NCBI GenBank assembly: GCA_011037195.1
Contig: JAAEAF010001937.1
Span: 1-64,000 of the forward strand
Origin: Triatoma infestans
Taxonomy: Eukaryota > Arthropoda > Insecta > Hemiptera > Reduviidae
DNA length: 64,000 nt
Reading direction: 5' to 3'
Position 1 is the stretch's first letter, and each line of letters begins with the position of its first letter. Shown one piece after another: positions 9,497 through 20,620 of this stretch. The translations under genes were made by a program, and so were the position numbers. The notes beneath the pieces were generated by a model. That model searched no databases. It worked only from the letters and a program-made list of their open reading frames with translations, and was not told where the DNA came from.

Positions 9497-10780
9497 CTGA
9501 AATTGCATGTTGGCAAATTGTTCAGTCACTTCAACATAATCACATGTTTGAATCGGCGGCATCATACGATCTCTCGTAGAAATGTCGGTACACAAATTAC
9601 ACATACTACTTAGTATCGAAACAACATAAAATATAATTATTGCACAGGTAAAAAAGTTTTTTTAATTAGAGAATCAAATAATTAGTTTCAAAACTTGATT
9701 GATCTGCAGTTTATTAAGGAGAGTTGAAAAATTTGAAATAGTTGGTAGTTGAAGAATATCGTATATTTGAAAAAATAGTTTTTTTTCCACAAAAAATTTA
9801 TTGACGGTAGAAGGTACATGTAAAAGTCAAAAATAAAATGTTTTAAGTTTCATTATACTGGTTATTGAACACACACAAAGTATTGGTTAATGTGAAAAAA
9901 GAATATTAGTTAATCTTTGCATCTACATGAACTTTTGCCATCTAATTTTACAAATAGTATACTCGTATTGTAGTAATAATATGCAGATACTATAAAAAAA
10001 AAGTAGATATGCATAAGAGTTATGTTTATGTTAAAGTTTATATATAAAACTAATCATGCAGATTGCATAGAAAAAGATAACAGATATATTCCTTAACAAG
10101 ATAACAGTGGCATAAAGAGTGTCACGTATGTAATGCTTGTCATAACTGTATTGGTAGAAATGCAGTTTTGTCGTACAGTTAAAAACTGTAATACAGTGTG
10201 GTATTCACTAACAGCTAACTTATATGTAATAAATTATTTTGCTTTACATAATATTTTATATTAAATAACTATAGTGTAATAGATTAATAGTGTTTCTAAT
10301 TAATATATAGAGAAAACTATAAACTAAAGTGAACTAAAGTGAAAAGTGATCATTAAATTAAATAAAAAGTAATTGTTAGTAAATAGAGCAATTCATGATA
10401 TTGAAAAGTTTACTAAAGTCCACCCATTTATCCATAAAGTTGTGAAATATTCATTAAACATTTTAATAGAACAATTTTTTGATTCTTTTACTTAAAGTTA
10501 CTTTAACTGTTACAAAAGTGAGCAATACGTTTTTGTCTTATTTTTGGAAAAAAATTTTAATCAGGAATGCATTGCTGAGGATGGTATGTGCGAAAAGGGA
10601 ATAAAACAAATAAAAAATGGTTGGATTTTTTAATAGTTCATTTGAATATTACAAAAAGATCTTGAGCATCAGGTGGAAGTGCGTAACTGAAACTAGCAAT
10701 TTATTGAATGGTTTTGTTTTTCATTTTGCGTTTTTCTTAAAAAAAGTCTTTTCAAAGATTCTCTTTAAATTTAACTTAAT

Positions 10781-10988
10781 AAATAAGTAAAATAAAGTAA
10801 TGCCTAATTTTTCAGGCGGGCTTAACGCCAACCACCAAATTAGGTGTCGTGGACGGGGGCGGAAGCACATAATTTACTGCTAACATTTTTTAAACAAATA
10901 TAAAATTTAGCACTTATACGCGGGATTCGAACTGGGGACCTCTCAGTTATAAGTCCATGCTTATAACCACTACACCAACACTCGCCCC
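10781..10988 (-). mobile_element. tRNA-derived SINE-3, copy 1
   Basis: The minus strand has an A-box-like TGGTGTAGTGGTT (complement at 10965-10977) and a B-box AGTTCGAATCC (complement at 10923-10933), then a body ending CCGCCTGAAAAATTAGGCAT and a tail of TTAC/TTTACT repeats. Copies 2 and 3 lie at 18929-19125 and 24751-24953. Flanks show an imperfect 13-bp duplication (10768-10780 and 10989-11001, 10 of 13 matching). The head resembles a tRNA with a TAT-like anticodon loop, but the acceptor arm does not pair, so this is not a tRNA gene. Confidence 0.85.
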
Positions 10989-11143
10989 AATGTAGCTTAG
11001 TTATTAACCATTTGAGGACAATAATTTTTATTTGAAAAATTTCCCGGCACAAAATTATTTATTACTAGATTTTGTGTAAATTGTGATGTTCAGTACTTGT
11101 AATATAATGGGTAGATCTTATGTGAAATAATTCGCCACAACGC

Positions 11144-11470
11144 TGTAATAGGATCCGAAGAGAGAAATCTAAAGCAGAGAGAGAGACACACACACTCACA
11201 CACAAAATTGAGAGTCTCACTTGCTACTTAGGCCACACTAGAGTGGGAGATTCTGGATAAATGCAGTTGCGCTAGCCCTACATGGATGGGACAGTCTTTC
11301 AACAGTTAGAACAGCAGTTACACTGCGTTAGCAACTAACTACTACCTTTCTCCTTAATCACTCTAAATCTCTCATTACCAATTCGTGTAATGTAATCGTG
11401 TAATTCGTGTAACGTCCTGACAGTTTGTGTTACTTTCTGATTGTATATTGTTCAGCATTAATTCTAGCAT
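11144..11470 (+). mobile_element. LTR family L2, 5' copy of a TRIM-like pair
   Basis: Begins TGTAATAGGATCCGAAGAG and matches 11655-11960 over about 310 bp. Shared landmarks are a GA-rich block, TTGAGAGTCTCAC, 'GCGCTAGCCCTACA', and 'GTTTGTGTTACTTTCTGATTGTA'. Homology stops near 11470, where the presumed internal region starts. A TATA-like AAATGCAG/AAATACAG occurs mid-unit. Related LTRs are at 15690-15903, 44454-45078, 54487-54807, 58273-58599 and 59596-59961. Confidence 0.7.
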
Positions 11471-11654
11471 TCGCAACATCATCATCACTAGCTTTCTGCA
11501 ACATAAGCTAGATTTCATCAACTTCGCTAGGTTCAATAAACCCAGGCTATCTACAACAAACTCGTAGCAAAACCAGATATGCTACAAACTTACATCAGCC
11601 AGCAGCAAGCTCAAATTTTTCACATATGAAAAATTTCTTCAGGAGAGGGGATGA
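11471..11654 (+). mobile_element. Very short internal region with polypurine tract
   Basis: Only about 184 bp separate the two LTRs. The last bases are an AGGAGAGGGGA polypurine tract (11641-11651) followed by TGA and the TGTAATAG start of the next LTR, as expected for plus-strand priming of an LTR retrotransposon. There is no coding sequence. This is the architecture of a TRIM (terminal-repeat retrotransposon in miniature). A primer binding site was not identified. Confidence 0.55.
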
Positions 11655-11993
11655 TGTAATAGGATCCGAACAGAGGGATCCAAAGCAGAGAGAGAGACAC
11701 AAAAATTGAGAGTCTCACTCGCTACTTAGGGCAGACTACAGTGGGAGACTCTGTTTAAATACAGCTGCGCTAGCCCTACAGGGGACAGTCTTTCAACAGT
11801 TTGTACAGCAATTCCAACGCGTCAGCAACCAACTTCTACTTTCTCTTTACTCACTCTAAATCTCTCACTACCAATTTCTATATCCTGGCAAGTAAAGTCC
11901 TGGCAGTTTGTTTTACTTTTTGATTGTACAGTGTTCAGCATTATTTCCAGCTTATTTATCTCTCAAACCCAATTCTCTCCTTCTCATACCAAT
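11655..11993 (+). mobile_element. LTR family L2, 3' copy of a TRIM-like pair
   Basis: Starts TGTAATAGGATCCGAACAG directly after the polypurine tract and runs to about AATTCTCTCCTTCTCATACCAAT (last matching bases near 11993), the same ending seen in the solo LTRs at 54487-54807 and 45078. No clear target duplication connects it with the left flank of the 5' copy. Confidence 0.65.
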
Positions 11994-12885
11994 TATGACG
12001 CCACACAATACTCCATATTGGTGAAACCATTCGTATCAAGCGCTAGCTAGCATCCTGCTCTCCTGACTTGAACTACACAGTACCCACAAATTGGCTACAA
12101 CTTCAAAAGTCAATCTTCCTCCTAGAAGCTTCTTTAACTCCCACCAAGGGCTAGGAAAAAAACGGATAAAAGCCAGCAATCTGGAATTCAGCTTTAGCAT
12201 CTCATGATCCGCGAACGGTTGACAAGCAATAGGTGAAAAGCTAAATCGACACTTTAAGTGGTCTAAACAAGCGATCCAAAAGTAACAATCAGTCAAGAAT
12301 TCAAGAATTTACTGCTATTGATGAATCTGTAAAACAAGCCTCTCAAAGAGTTTTCAAAAAACTGTTTGCTGATTTTTCACGCCAGAGAATCTTCTTCACA
12401 AAGAGCTATCGGGCCATCGACAGTTAGAACAAGCAGGAATTTTAACTAGCAACATCGTACTCCAAGCCCCCAGCGCTAACATTCTACATCATGTTTCCTC
12501 CAACATCAAAACTCTTCTCGTTCGGGTAATATTACCTCAAAATACGTACTCTTTTCTCTTCATAGATTTCACAAATATAAACTTTGTATAAAGTGGAAGT
12601 AGTTAGTTTGTGTTTTTTGTTTTCTATAATATCACCACACCATCACTTCCTGTTTCTATTACAAGTCCCTCTAAAGAATCAATTTAATTGTGTTCTATGG
12701 TTAATCTTGTCAACAAAATCTTGAGAATTGCTGTTGATATTATGACGTATGGATATTATTTTTTTCCCTGCCTTTTAAAAGGAATACTATTTCAATGTCT
12801 CTTACTGGCAAAAGTAGGACAAATTATGGTTGTAAGATTTTGAATTGAGGTTTTTCAAAATATGACAAATCTTTATACCTCGTCA
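11994..12885. other. Unassigned region with one short coding-like frame
   Basis: A plus-strand frame is open from about 12249 to a TAG at 12425-12427 and includes EFTAIDESVKQASQRVFKKL and FSRQRIFFTKSYRAIDS. Its composition looks protein-like but I do not recognise a family. It could be a decayed gag-type ORF, given the LTR next door. The rest of the region has no discernible feature. Confidence 0.25.
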
Positions 12886-12889
12886 ATAG

Positions 12890-13245
12890 AAACTCTAATA
12901 AAAAAATTTGCAGAAAGTGTATAATTAGTAGACGAAATTAAAAGAAAATACCAAAAAACTGAAAACAAAACCCTTCAGTAAAGATGCACTTTCGTTTGAT
13001 GAATTTTGCCTTGCAAAATCTTCGTGTCAGATGCTATTGTAGCACAAAGACAGAGTACCAGGTATGTGCTTCCTGCCATTTTTAAGTTATTTTGTTCAAA
13101 CACATATAAAGACCATTCCTGAAAAGATTTTTTTAGAGGAATTTTTACTCAGCGGACCTCAAAACATATATTTCCGTGTTGTTAACTCAATTTAGAAAAA
13201 TTTGACTCGATCGTAACACTTCCTCTTATTCAAGAGTAAATTGTC
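12890..13245 (+). repeat. BR repeat, diverged 3' fragment (C)
   Basis: Recognisable landmarks are 'TTCAGTAAAGATGCACTTTCG', 'GTGTCAGATGC', a short CA-type run near 13105, 'GCGGACCTCAAAACATATATTTCC' and the terminal 'CACTTCCTCTTATTCAAGAGTAA'. Confidence 0.65.
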
Positions 13246-14212
13246 ACTTGAAGCAGAGATATGTATTGAAAGAAAGTTTAAAATATTCAGAATAGATGAA
13301 ATAAAACACACAAAATTAATCTTATAAAAAAAAAATAAAAAAAATCGATATAAATTTATTCTGTATGACCTTATTGGTCCATTGCCTGAAGACTGTAATG
13401 TATCAGCTTTATTGTGTTGGTCAGTAATTCTAATAATGAACTATCTTTCAGTCGGTATAATGACCTCAAGGTAATAATGCTGGCCGTTTATTACGCTAAC
13501 AAACATTCAATAAATATCATTTTATTTTTAATTTTTTTTTTATATTATCATATATAAATCATATATGATTAAACTTAATTTAGGTCAAATAGAAAAATTT
13601 AGTCCTTGACTTTTAATATTGTTTATAATAGGTTAAAACAAAATTAATATAACAATACCATGGAAAATTATATAAATAGGAAATTATAATGTAACTTGTA
13701 CTGCATATAATGTAATTCAATTTTTATCTAAATGTCCTTCAAAGTGTTCAAATTAATTTATATGTTTTTTATATTTTGTATAGCCACGCGTGAGAAAGTG
13801 ATCTAAATATCATTTATTTCATTATTAATCATTTTTCTATTCTCTATTCCGTTATTGTTTATTTTTAGTAGATCTAAGAGATAGATTAGATAATTAAGCG
13901 TGCATTATAAGGTGTGATGTATGTTGTTTAAAGTTTTCTTAAAGTGGTTCACAGTTCATGGGGATCTTATCCGATGCAAAAAGTCAATAAAGTTAATGAA
14001 AATCCTAATTTATCATATTATATTGTTTTCTTTTATTGAGGTGGGTTATATTTTAAAGAATCTCGAGTATATCAATTTGAATTAACTTAGTGATACACAC
14101 AAATTTTTTCGTTAAATATAACACTAGATGACGTTTATTTCTTTCCGGAATAAAACGTTTTCTGATTTTATAACCATGTTTATCCTTTAAAATTTATAAT
14201 TATTACTTTCTC
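13246..14212. other. AT-rich DNA, no feature seen
   Basis: No coding frame, tRNA-like head or terminal repeat was found; poly(A/T) tracts only. Confidence 0.45.
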
Positions 14213-15213
14213 TTACTGTCAGTAAGAGGAAGTATTGTAATCGTGTCAAATTTTTAATATCAAGTTTTCACCGGAAATATCCGTTTTGAGGACCCCTGAG
14301 TCCAGAAAGTGTTTTTTTTTTTTTTTTTTTTTTAGCAATTGGTTTGGTGTGTGTGTGTGTGTGTGGGACAGCATATCTGAAATACGAAAAATCGCTTAAT
14401 ATTCAAACTTTATATTTCGTTAAAGAGCCACCCCCAGAAACTTGAAAAAAGCTTTTCGTACAAATCGTTCAACCGGAAGTACCACTTTATTGAATAGTTT
14501 TTTTTTCCAGTTTTTTGTGCTTTTTCTCGAAAACGGCTCCAACGATTTTCTTTAAACTGTGTATATCAACTATCTAAATAAAGAACTTTTATTTTAAAAC
14601 ATTTCTCCGTGAAAATTCATTTTAAAGGCGTTTGAGGGTGGAGGTGGGGTAGGATTTTTTTCTAAATTGCTATTTCCGTTTATTACACAATTCTATCATC
14701 TAAATAATATTAATTAGAATTAAATATGTTGTAGAAATTCTGAGTTTGAAGAAAATCGGATGACCGGAAGTGTGTTTTTACTGAAAAGTATTTTTCATTT
14801 TTTTTGCTATTTTCTCTAAAAACGGCTCCAATGAATTTCTTTAAACTAATTATGTGAATTACACATATAAAAAGCTACAACTTTTATTAGCAACATTTCT
14901 CCGAGTAAAGTTATTTAAGGGGGCTTTAGGGGGTAGGGTGGGTATTATGTTTTCCTCTAATGTGCTATCGTAGTTCATTATTTAATTCTACCACCAAACG
15001 AAATTAATTAGAAATAAATATACTTCCAAAATTCGGAGTTTCAAAAAATTTTGTGAACCGGAAATGTGTTTTTATTGATAAGTCTTTTCAGTTTTCGCGA
15101 TTTTCTCCATAAAAACACTTTAAATTTGGTATACTATCTATACAATTTGTCAGTTACAATTCTGTAAACTTACTGTAATAAGAAAAAGTTGTGTGAGTGA
15201 TTCTCACCCCAGA
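14213..15213 (-). repeat. BR repeat copy D, near full length
   Basis: Begins TTACTTTCTCTTACTGTCAG with the hairpin, has a T-run, a GT microsatellite at 14347-14364, internal 'CCGGAAGT' blocks at about 14474, 14763 and 15059, and ends GTGTGAGTGATTCTCACCCCAGA. Confidence 0.88.
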
Positions 15214-15689
15214 TTGGTTTTTATTACGATATTCATAGAGAATACTAATTTTAGATAATTTAAGAAATTGTACAAAATTAATATAAACAAGAATAACTCG
15301 AAAAACAGATATATTTATTTATTTTCTCACATATATATTTATTTATTTATATATTAGATATAATTTATATTTTATCACTAATTTATTTAGTTATTACATG
15401 CCTTCAGAGTAATGTAGCGGCAAATTTCTAAATAAATTAAAAGATTAGAAATAAATTTTAATTTTTTATGTTTCCTAAAATGAAATTTTATTGAAACGTA
15501 ATTATACTGATATAATAGAATGGTCTTTTGAATTATTCTATTTTATTGCATCTTGAAAGTTAACCTGGGGTTATTTGTACATTACCCTAGATTGAGGGAG
15601 TACGGTAAAGCAGTTTTAAACAAGGATTATATAATATAAAATACAATGTTTCCATTAACGAGTTTCAAGGCATTGTTGATGACAGTGGT
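15214..15689. other. AT-rich DNA, no feature seen
   Basis: Only TTTA-type simple sequence near 15310-15370. Confidence 0.45.
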
Positions 15690-15903
15690 ATAATTAAGAG
15701 AGAGACAGACTGGCTGAGTATTAGAAAGTAAGTTGAATGATGTTGACTGACTGGTCTCGATAACTCTTCTAAATTGTTCTTCTGTTAGCTCTATATATAT
15801 ATGGAATTTTTCCTCCCTAGTTTGGCCTCGGTATGGAGTAACTAATGTTTGATTCTTCGTTCTTTGGATCCTATGAATCTTTAAAGATTAGGATCCCATT
15901 ACA
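15690..15903 (-). mobile_element. LTR family L2 fragment
   Basis: On the minus strand it starts TGTAATGGGATCC and contains GGATCCAAAGAACG, a TATATATA box, and 'CAGCCAGTCTGTCTCTCT', matching the LTR at 59596-59961. The 3' portion is lost. Confidence 0.6.
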
Positions 15904-15982
15904 AAGTTCAGTACTAAGGACCAAATAATTAATATTACAATCAATTCTCTGTTGATAGAAACAACAAGTCACTTAATGATTG

Positions 15983-17112
15983 TTCAGTAAAAACACACTT
16001 CCTGTTTTCTAATTTTCTTGAAACCCGGAACATTGGGGCCCGGAGACTTCTCAGTACACTGCCGGGATCCGCACAGTGTTCTCTCGTTACACACAACACT
16101 GTCCATCTCACCAGACTGTGAGCTATAGGGGCTCCTAGAAAGAAAAAATCTAAGGGCAGCATAGGTGGACTCGAACCCGGGTCCTCCGCGTGGAAGTCCA
16201 GTGCGCTAAACACTGAGCTTATCCCTTCCCTCGGAGATTTTGTTTAAACTTCGTATACTATCGACTCATATAAATACCTACATTTATACTTTTATTGGAA
16301 AAATTTTCCCGTTATCTATTTATTTCTAACTAATTTTGTCTAGTTGCTAGAATTGTATAATCAACTAAGATAGCACTTTTAGAGGGAAACATAACCCTAC
16401 CGCTCCCCCATAAGCCTGCTTAAATGTGTTTACCCGAAGAAACGTTTCAAATCAAATTTGTAGCTCATTATATGTGTAGTTCATATTCATAGTTTGAAGA
16501 AAATCGTTGGAGCTGTTTTAGAAAAATAGCAGAACATTGAAAAATACTTTTCATTAAAAACGCTCTTCCGGTCAGCTGATTTTCTTCAAACTCGGAATTT
16601 CGACAACATATTTAATTCTAATTAATATTATTTAGATGATAGAATTGTGAAATAAATTACACTAACCTAACCCCACCTCTCCACCGAAAATGTTCCTCTT
16701 GAATGCAATTTTTCCAGCGAAAATGTTTTAAAAAAAAAGTTGTAGCTCCTTGTTCGTGTGGTTAATATGCATAGCTTAAAGAAAATCGTTGGAGATATTT
16801 TTGAGAAAATCACAAATAAGTGAAAAAAAGGAAAAAAAAAATCAATAAAGTGGTATTTCCGGTTGAGGAATTTTGACACATAACTTATTTTCGGATCCCA
16901 TAGTATACCTAAACGGAATATCAAGTTTGAACTTTCTACGATTTTTTTCTTTTTGAGATATGCTGTTCACCCAACCCACCCACCCACCCACACACACTCA
17001 GAGACTATTTTCTAAAAAACAATTTTCTGGAGACTCAGGAGAACTCAAAACGGATATTGCCTGTGAAAACTTTGACACGATTACTAAACTTCCTCTAAGT
17101 AAAAGAAGTTAC
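15983..17112 (+). repeat. BR repeat copy E, rearranged and hosting SINE-2
   Basis: The 5' terminus is missing. BR sequence is interrupted at about 16038-16230 by SINE-2. The next piece, 16231-16312, matches BR in the opposite orientation ('TTTAAACTTCGTATACTATCGACTC'), then the copy resumes in plus orientation at about 16313 and runs to a damaged terminal hairpin at 17112. A CCCA/CA microsatellite is at 16970-16998. Confidence 0.75.
16038..16230 (-). mobile_element. tRNA-derived SINE-2, complete head
   Basis: The minus strand shows an A-box-like TAAGCTCAGTGTTTAG (complement 16206-16221) and a B-box GGTTCGAGTCC (complement 16167-16177). The body contains 'TTCTAGGAGCCCC' and 'AACGAGAGAACACTG'. 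The body alone recurs at 39381-39506. The head resembles a tRNA with a TTCCACGCGGAGGACCC stretch in the variable region, but the arms do not fold into a full tRNA. Confidence 0.82.
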
Positions 17113-17320
17113 ATACAATTATTAAAATTTGTGTAAAGTTATCGCGTGAAAACTACTTTAATATTGCTTCAAAAAGCAGTGGAAAAACATTTACACCTCG
17201 CGAAATATAGTAAAAATTATTTTGAGGGCCTACTATAACTGAAGTTTAGCCCAGTGATTGTACTAAGACTGGAAATCTCAAGTAAATTACTTTTTGTTGG
17301 TGCTTCATGTTTAAAAAAAA

Positions 17321-18375
17321 TCTGGTGTGAAACACTCACACAACTTTCTCTTACTCCAGTTATCAAAATTATAATTGACAAATTTTATAGTTTGTGTACC
17401 AAATTTAATGAAATTTGTCGAAAACTGAAAAAACTATTCAGTAAAAGCGCACTTCCGGTTTACTGATTTTCTTCACACCCGGAATTTTGGCCAACTATTT
17501 ATTTCTAATTAATTTCATTTGGATGATAGAGTTGTATAATCAAGTATGATACCACTTTAGAGGAAGCTGTAACCCTACCCCTCTCCTAAAAGTGCCCTTA
17601 AATGAATTTTCCCAGAGAAATGTTTTATATAAAAGTTGTAGATCTTTGAATGTTTAGTTTATATGTGTAGTTTCAAGAAAATCGTCGGGGCCATTTTTGA
17701 GAAAATCGCGAAAAAGTGAAAAAATCATATTTAGTAAAGTGTTAAAACAAAAGCACTTCCGGTTTTCCGATTTTTCTCAAACTCGGAATTTCAACAACAT
17801 ATTTAATTCTAATTAACATTATTTAAATGACCGAATTGTGTAATAACCTGAAATAGCACTTTAGAGGGTAACCTAACCCCACCCCTCCCCCAGAAGGGCC
17901 CTTAAATCAATTTTCCCAGAGAAATGTTTCAAATAAAAGTTGTAGCTCCTTGTATATGTAGTTGATGTAACAAGTTTAAAGAAAATCCTTGGAGCCATTT
18001 TTGAGAAAAACGCAAAAAAGTAAAAAAGTCAACTAGTAAAGTGGTACTTCCGGTTGAGGAATTTTGACAGATAAAGCACAGTCAGATCGCATGGTGATAC
18101 CTAAACGGAATATTAAGTTTCAGTTTTCTACGGTTTTTCGTTTTTGAGCTATGCTGTTCACATACACACACACACACACACACACACAGACACACACACA
18201 GACACACCACACAGACACACCACACACACACAGACACACAAACACACACACCATTTGCTAAAAACCACCTTTTTGGACTCAGGGGACCTCAAAACGGATA
18301 TTTCCGGTGAAAACTCGATATCGAAAATTTGACACGATTACAATACTTCCTCTTACTAGGAGTAAGAGAAAGTAA
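17321..18375 (+). repeat. BR repeat copy F, complete reference copy
   Basis: Best complete copy (1055 bp). It starts TCTGGTGTGAAACACTCACA with a GTGTGA/TCACAC hairpin, then ACTTTCTCTTACTCC. ACTTCCGGTT occurs at 17451-17460, 17755-17764 and 18046-18055, marking internal units of 304 and 291 bp. A CA microsatellite is at 18163-18250. The end is CTCTTAC-TAGGA-GTAAGAG followed by AAAGTAA, whose GGAGTAAGAGAAAG is the exact complement of the 5' CTTTCTCTTACTCC. The short open frame across the CA run is meaningless. Confidence 0.93.
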
Positions 18376-18928
18376 TATAGATAACTCAATAGCTAAAGTT
18401 GTTAATATTTTGTTTTTAATTTTATTGTTCATCATTGCTAATAAAGTTTCCTGGGACGTGTATAATGAAAGTTTTTAATGGCAATTATATTATTTAATCC
18501 TAAAACTACATATAATGACTTAATTATATTTTCTTATGCCTGTTAGGTTAGATATAATAACTAATGTCCATGACCATAACTTTGAGGTCAGCATTAAGTC
18601 CCCCCTCCCTCCCAGTACATGACAACAACTGGTACACAGACTTGATCTTAGATTACAAAACTGCAATGAGTCACACTGCGCACACGGTATGGCGCCCAAC
18701 ACAACACATTTCATCACTATTTATATTAATGCACATTTCATTTCATACTCACATTTTTGGTAATTAATTTTATTGCAGATATAATTAATATTGTTCGTTA
18801 TTTTTTTTAAAATGAGAACAACTATTGTTACTGTTTAACTTTTCATTTTTTTTTTTTTTTTCACTAATACGAAAGCTCGTCTTAGTTTGGGGAACTTTAT
18901 GATACTGTGAAGTTTACTAAATACTAGT
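18376..18928. other. Spacer without a recognised gene
   Basis: Two short overlapping frames on opposite strands (18520-18767) share no family motif and are not credible genes. A T-run lies at 18847-18861. Confidence 0.4.
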
Positions 18929-19125
18929 AAAGTAAGTAAAGTAAAGTAATGCCTATTTTTTCAGGCGGGCTTAACGTCCAACTACCAAATTAGGTGTCGT
19001 GGAAGCACCTACTTTACTATTAACATTTTTTAAACAAATATAAAATTTAGTTATACGCTGGACTCGAACTGGGGTCCTCCCACTTACAAGTCCATGCTCA
19101 TAACCAATACACCAACACCCGCCCC
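18929..19125 (-). mobile_element. SINE-3, copy 2, with perfect 14-bp target duplication
   Basis: Same head and body as the 10781-10988 copy. A perfect direct repeat TACTAAATACTAGT flanks it at 18915-18928 and 19126-19139. The TTAC-type tail lies at the left (3') end, so it inserted by target-primed reverse transcription. Confidence 0.93.
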
Positions 19126-19139
19126 TACTAAATACTAGT

Positions 19140-19689
19140 TATTATTATTAGTAATAAAATATTTATGGGAGAGTGATGTTTAATGATGTTTAGAATTAAT
19201 TGTCTGCTATATTGTGATTATCAAAAAATCTGATACGAAACACTTTCTCTGACTACATATAAGACAATTAGAAAATTTGTCGGGAAATTTTAACTACTCT
19301 GCACCAAGATATTAAACATTTTGTTACGGTTGTACCTCTTGGAAGAGCCGGCGCCCTGGCAAATTCCTAGAATTAGCTCATAAACAAAGTGTTCTCACAT
19401 ATAGCGCACAGCCACAGCGTTCGGCAACACATAATGGTCCTACGCTCTTACTTAGAACGTACAAGACTATATTGCAGACTATTGTAATCTCATTTTTTTT
19501 CTTATTTGCCGCCTCCATCGCATCTGTTCTAATTATATATAAGATTAAATTTTTCTAATCATTTAAATTTTTCTTTGTCAACGCACGGCCCAGCTTTCTT
19601 CCACAAATTAGAATAAAAAATAAGTATTTATGTCCTAAGAAAATCATAATTAATCTAATGTAAATTTTTTTTAGAAATATAATTAAGGA
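19140..19689. other. Spacer without a recognised gene
   Basis: No motif seen; 19320-19480 is less AT-rich and starts TGTTACGG but no matching LTR end was found. Confidence 0.4.
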
Positions 19690-20620
19690 TCTTCCATTTC
19701 CCTAACTTATCCCATCCTGTGCGCCAAGGCAGCATCCTGGCACCTATACTTTATATCCTGGCACCTATACTGCTGATATCCCGAGCATCCTAACACAACC
19801 ATTTATACTTATGCCGATGATGCCGCAATCCTTTCCACCGTTTAATGATCCCATAATCGCTCAACGTTCCCTTCATATCCATCTCCCCATCACTCGAGTT
19901 CTGGTTAACAAAATCCAGAATAAAAATTAACCCTAACAAATCCCATTATATTGTGTTCACCTTCAATCAAAAAGTTCTTCCTCCAATTCACCTATTCCGC
20001 AATCCTATCCCACCGGCAGACACGTTCGTTATCTTGGTATGTACCTAGACAAGCGACTAATCTGGAAGCCATACACCATACTTAAACGGACTTCCCTCAA
20101 CAACAGTTTCAGACTACTTGCTAGACTCCTTGACAAGCGCTCCAAACTCACTCTACAGAATAAAAGACGACTCTATATTTCACTTCTTGCACCCATCTGG
20201 TTGTACAGACTAGAACTCTACGGAACCATAAAATGTACCATCCTCAACAGAATACGAGCCCTGCAGTCCAAAATACTCCGACGCATAGTCGATTCTCCTT
20301 ATTACGTTTCCAACCATACAATCCAAACAGATCTGAAGATTCCTTTTGTCCACGATATAGCAAAGTTCCGGGGCAAGAAATTCCATAGTGATCCTCTCGC
20401 CCAAATTCACTCCTCCACCACACTTCCAGGCAATCCTGCAAGGCGATTGAAACGTCGTTGGCTCCGCGACCTTCTGGGTGACTAATGGTAGTTGTCACTG
20501 GATAACTACCATTCATGACCGTCACGTCATTGTTTATATCTTCTATTAGCCTATTTACTTGTTACATATTTATTTATATAGTTGTAAATATTTAATAAAA
20601 CAATTAAAAACATATATATA
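19690..20620 (+). pseudogene. Jockey-like non-LTR retrotransposon, RT core to 3' end
   Basis: The fragment begins in reverse transcriptase: RQGSILAPILY in one frame, then the catalytic TYADDAAILS (about 19805-19835, the YxDD motif) in another, then from 20039 an open 148-residue stretch with MYLDKRLIWKPYT, LLDKRSKLTLQNKRRLY, APIWLYRLELYG, RALQSKILRRIVDSPYYV and TDLKIPFVHDIAKF ending at 20485. This is the thumb and C-terminal region conserved in Jockey elements, which encode APE endonuclease plus RT. Several frameshifts and a duplicated CCTGGCACCTATACT segment near 19740 break the 5' part. An AATAAAA at 20594 and an A-rich stretch follow. The endonuclease is missing. Confidence 0.88.

Larger units (their letters stand above)
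8750..10780. other. Intergenic DNA with no recognisable gene
   Basis: 8800-9600 is less AT-rich than its neighbours but has no coding frame I recognise. It holds a perfect 11-bp inverted repeat, CCAACATCTTC (9225-9235) with its complement at 9249-9259, and a run of 16 G (9481-9496). From 9600 to 10780 the sequence is simple AT-rich DNA. Confidence 0.5.

Noticed and set aside
18144..18332. Open frame rich in His and Thr
   Set aside because: It is the translation of the CA microsatellite of a BR copy. The same holds for the frames at 31187-31381 and 31254-31492.
19320..19480. LTR starting TGTTACGG
   Set aside because: No matching end and no target duplication could be found.
20244..20525. 93-residue minus-strand open frame
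   Set aside because: Antisense shadow of the Jockey reverse-transcriptase fragment.
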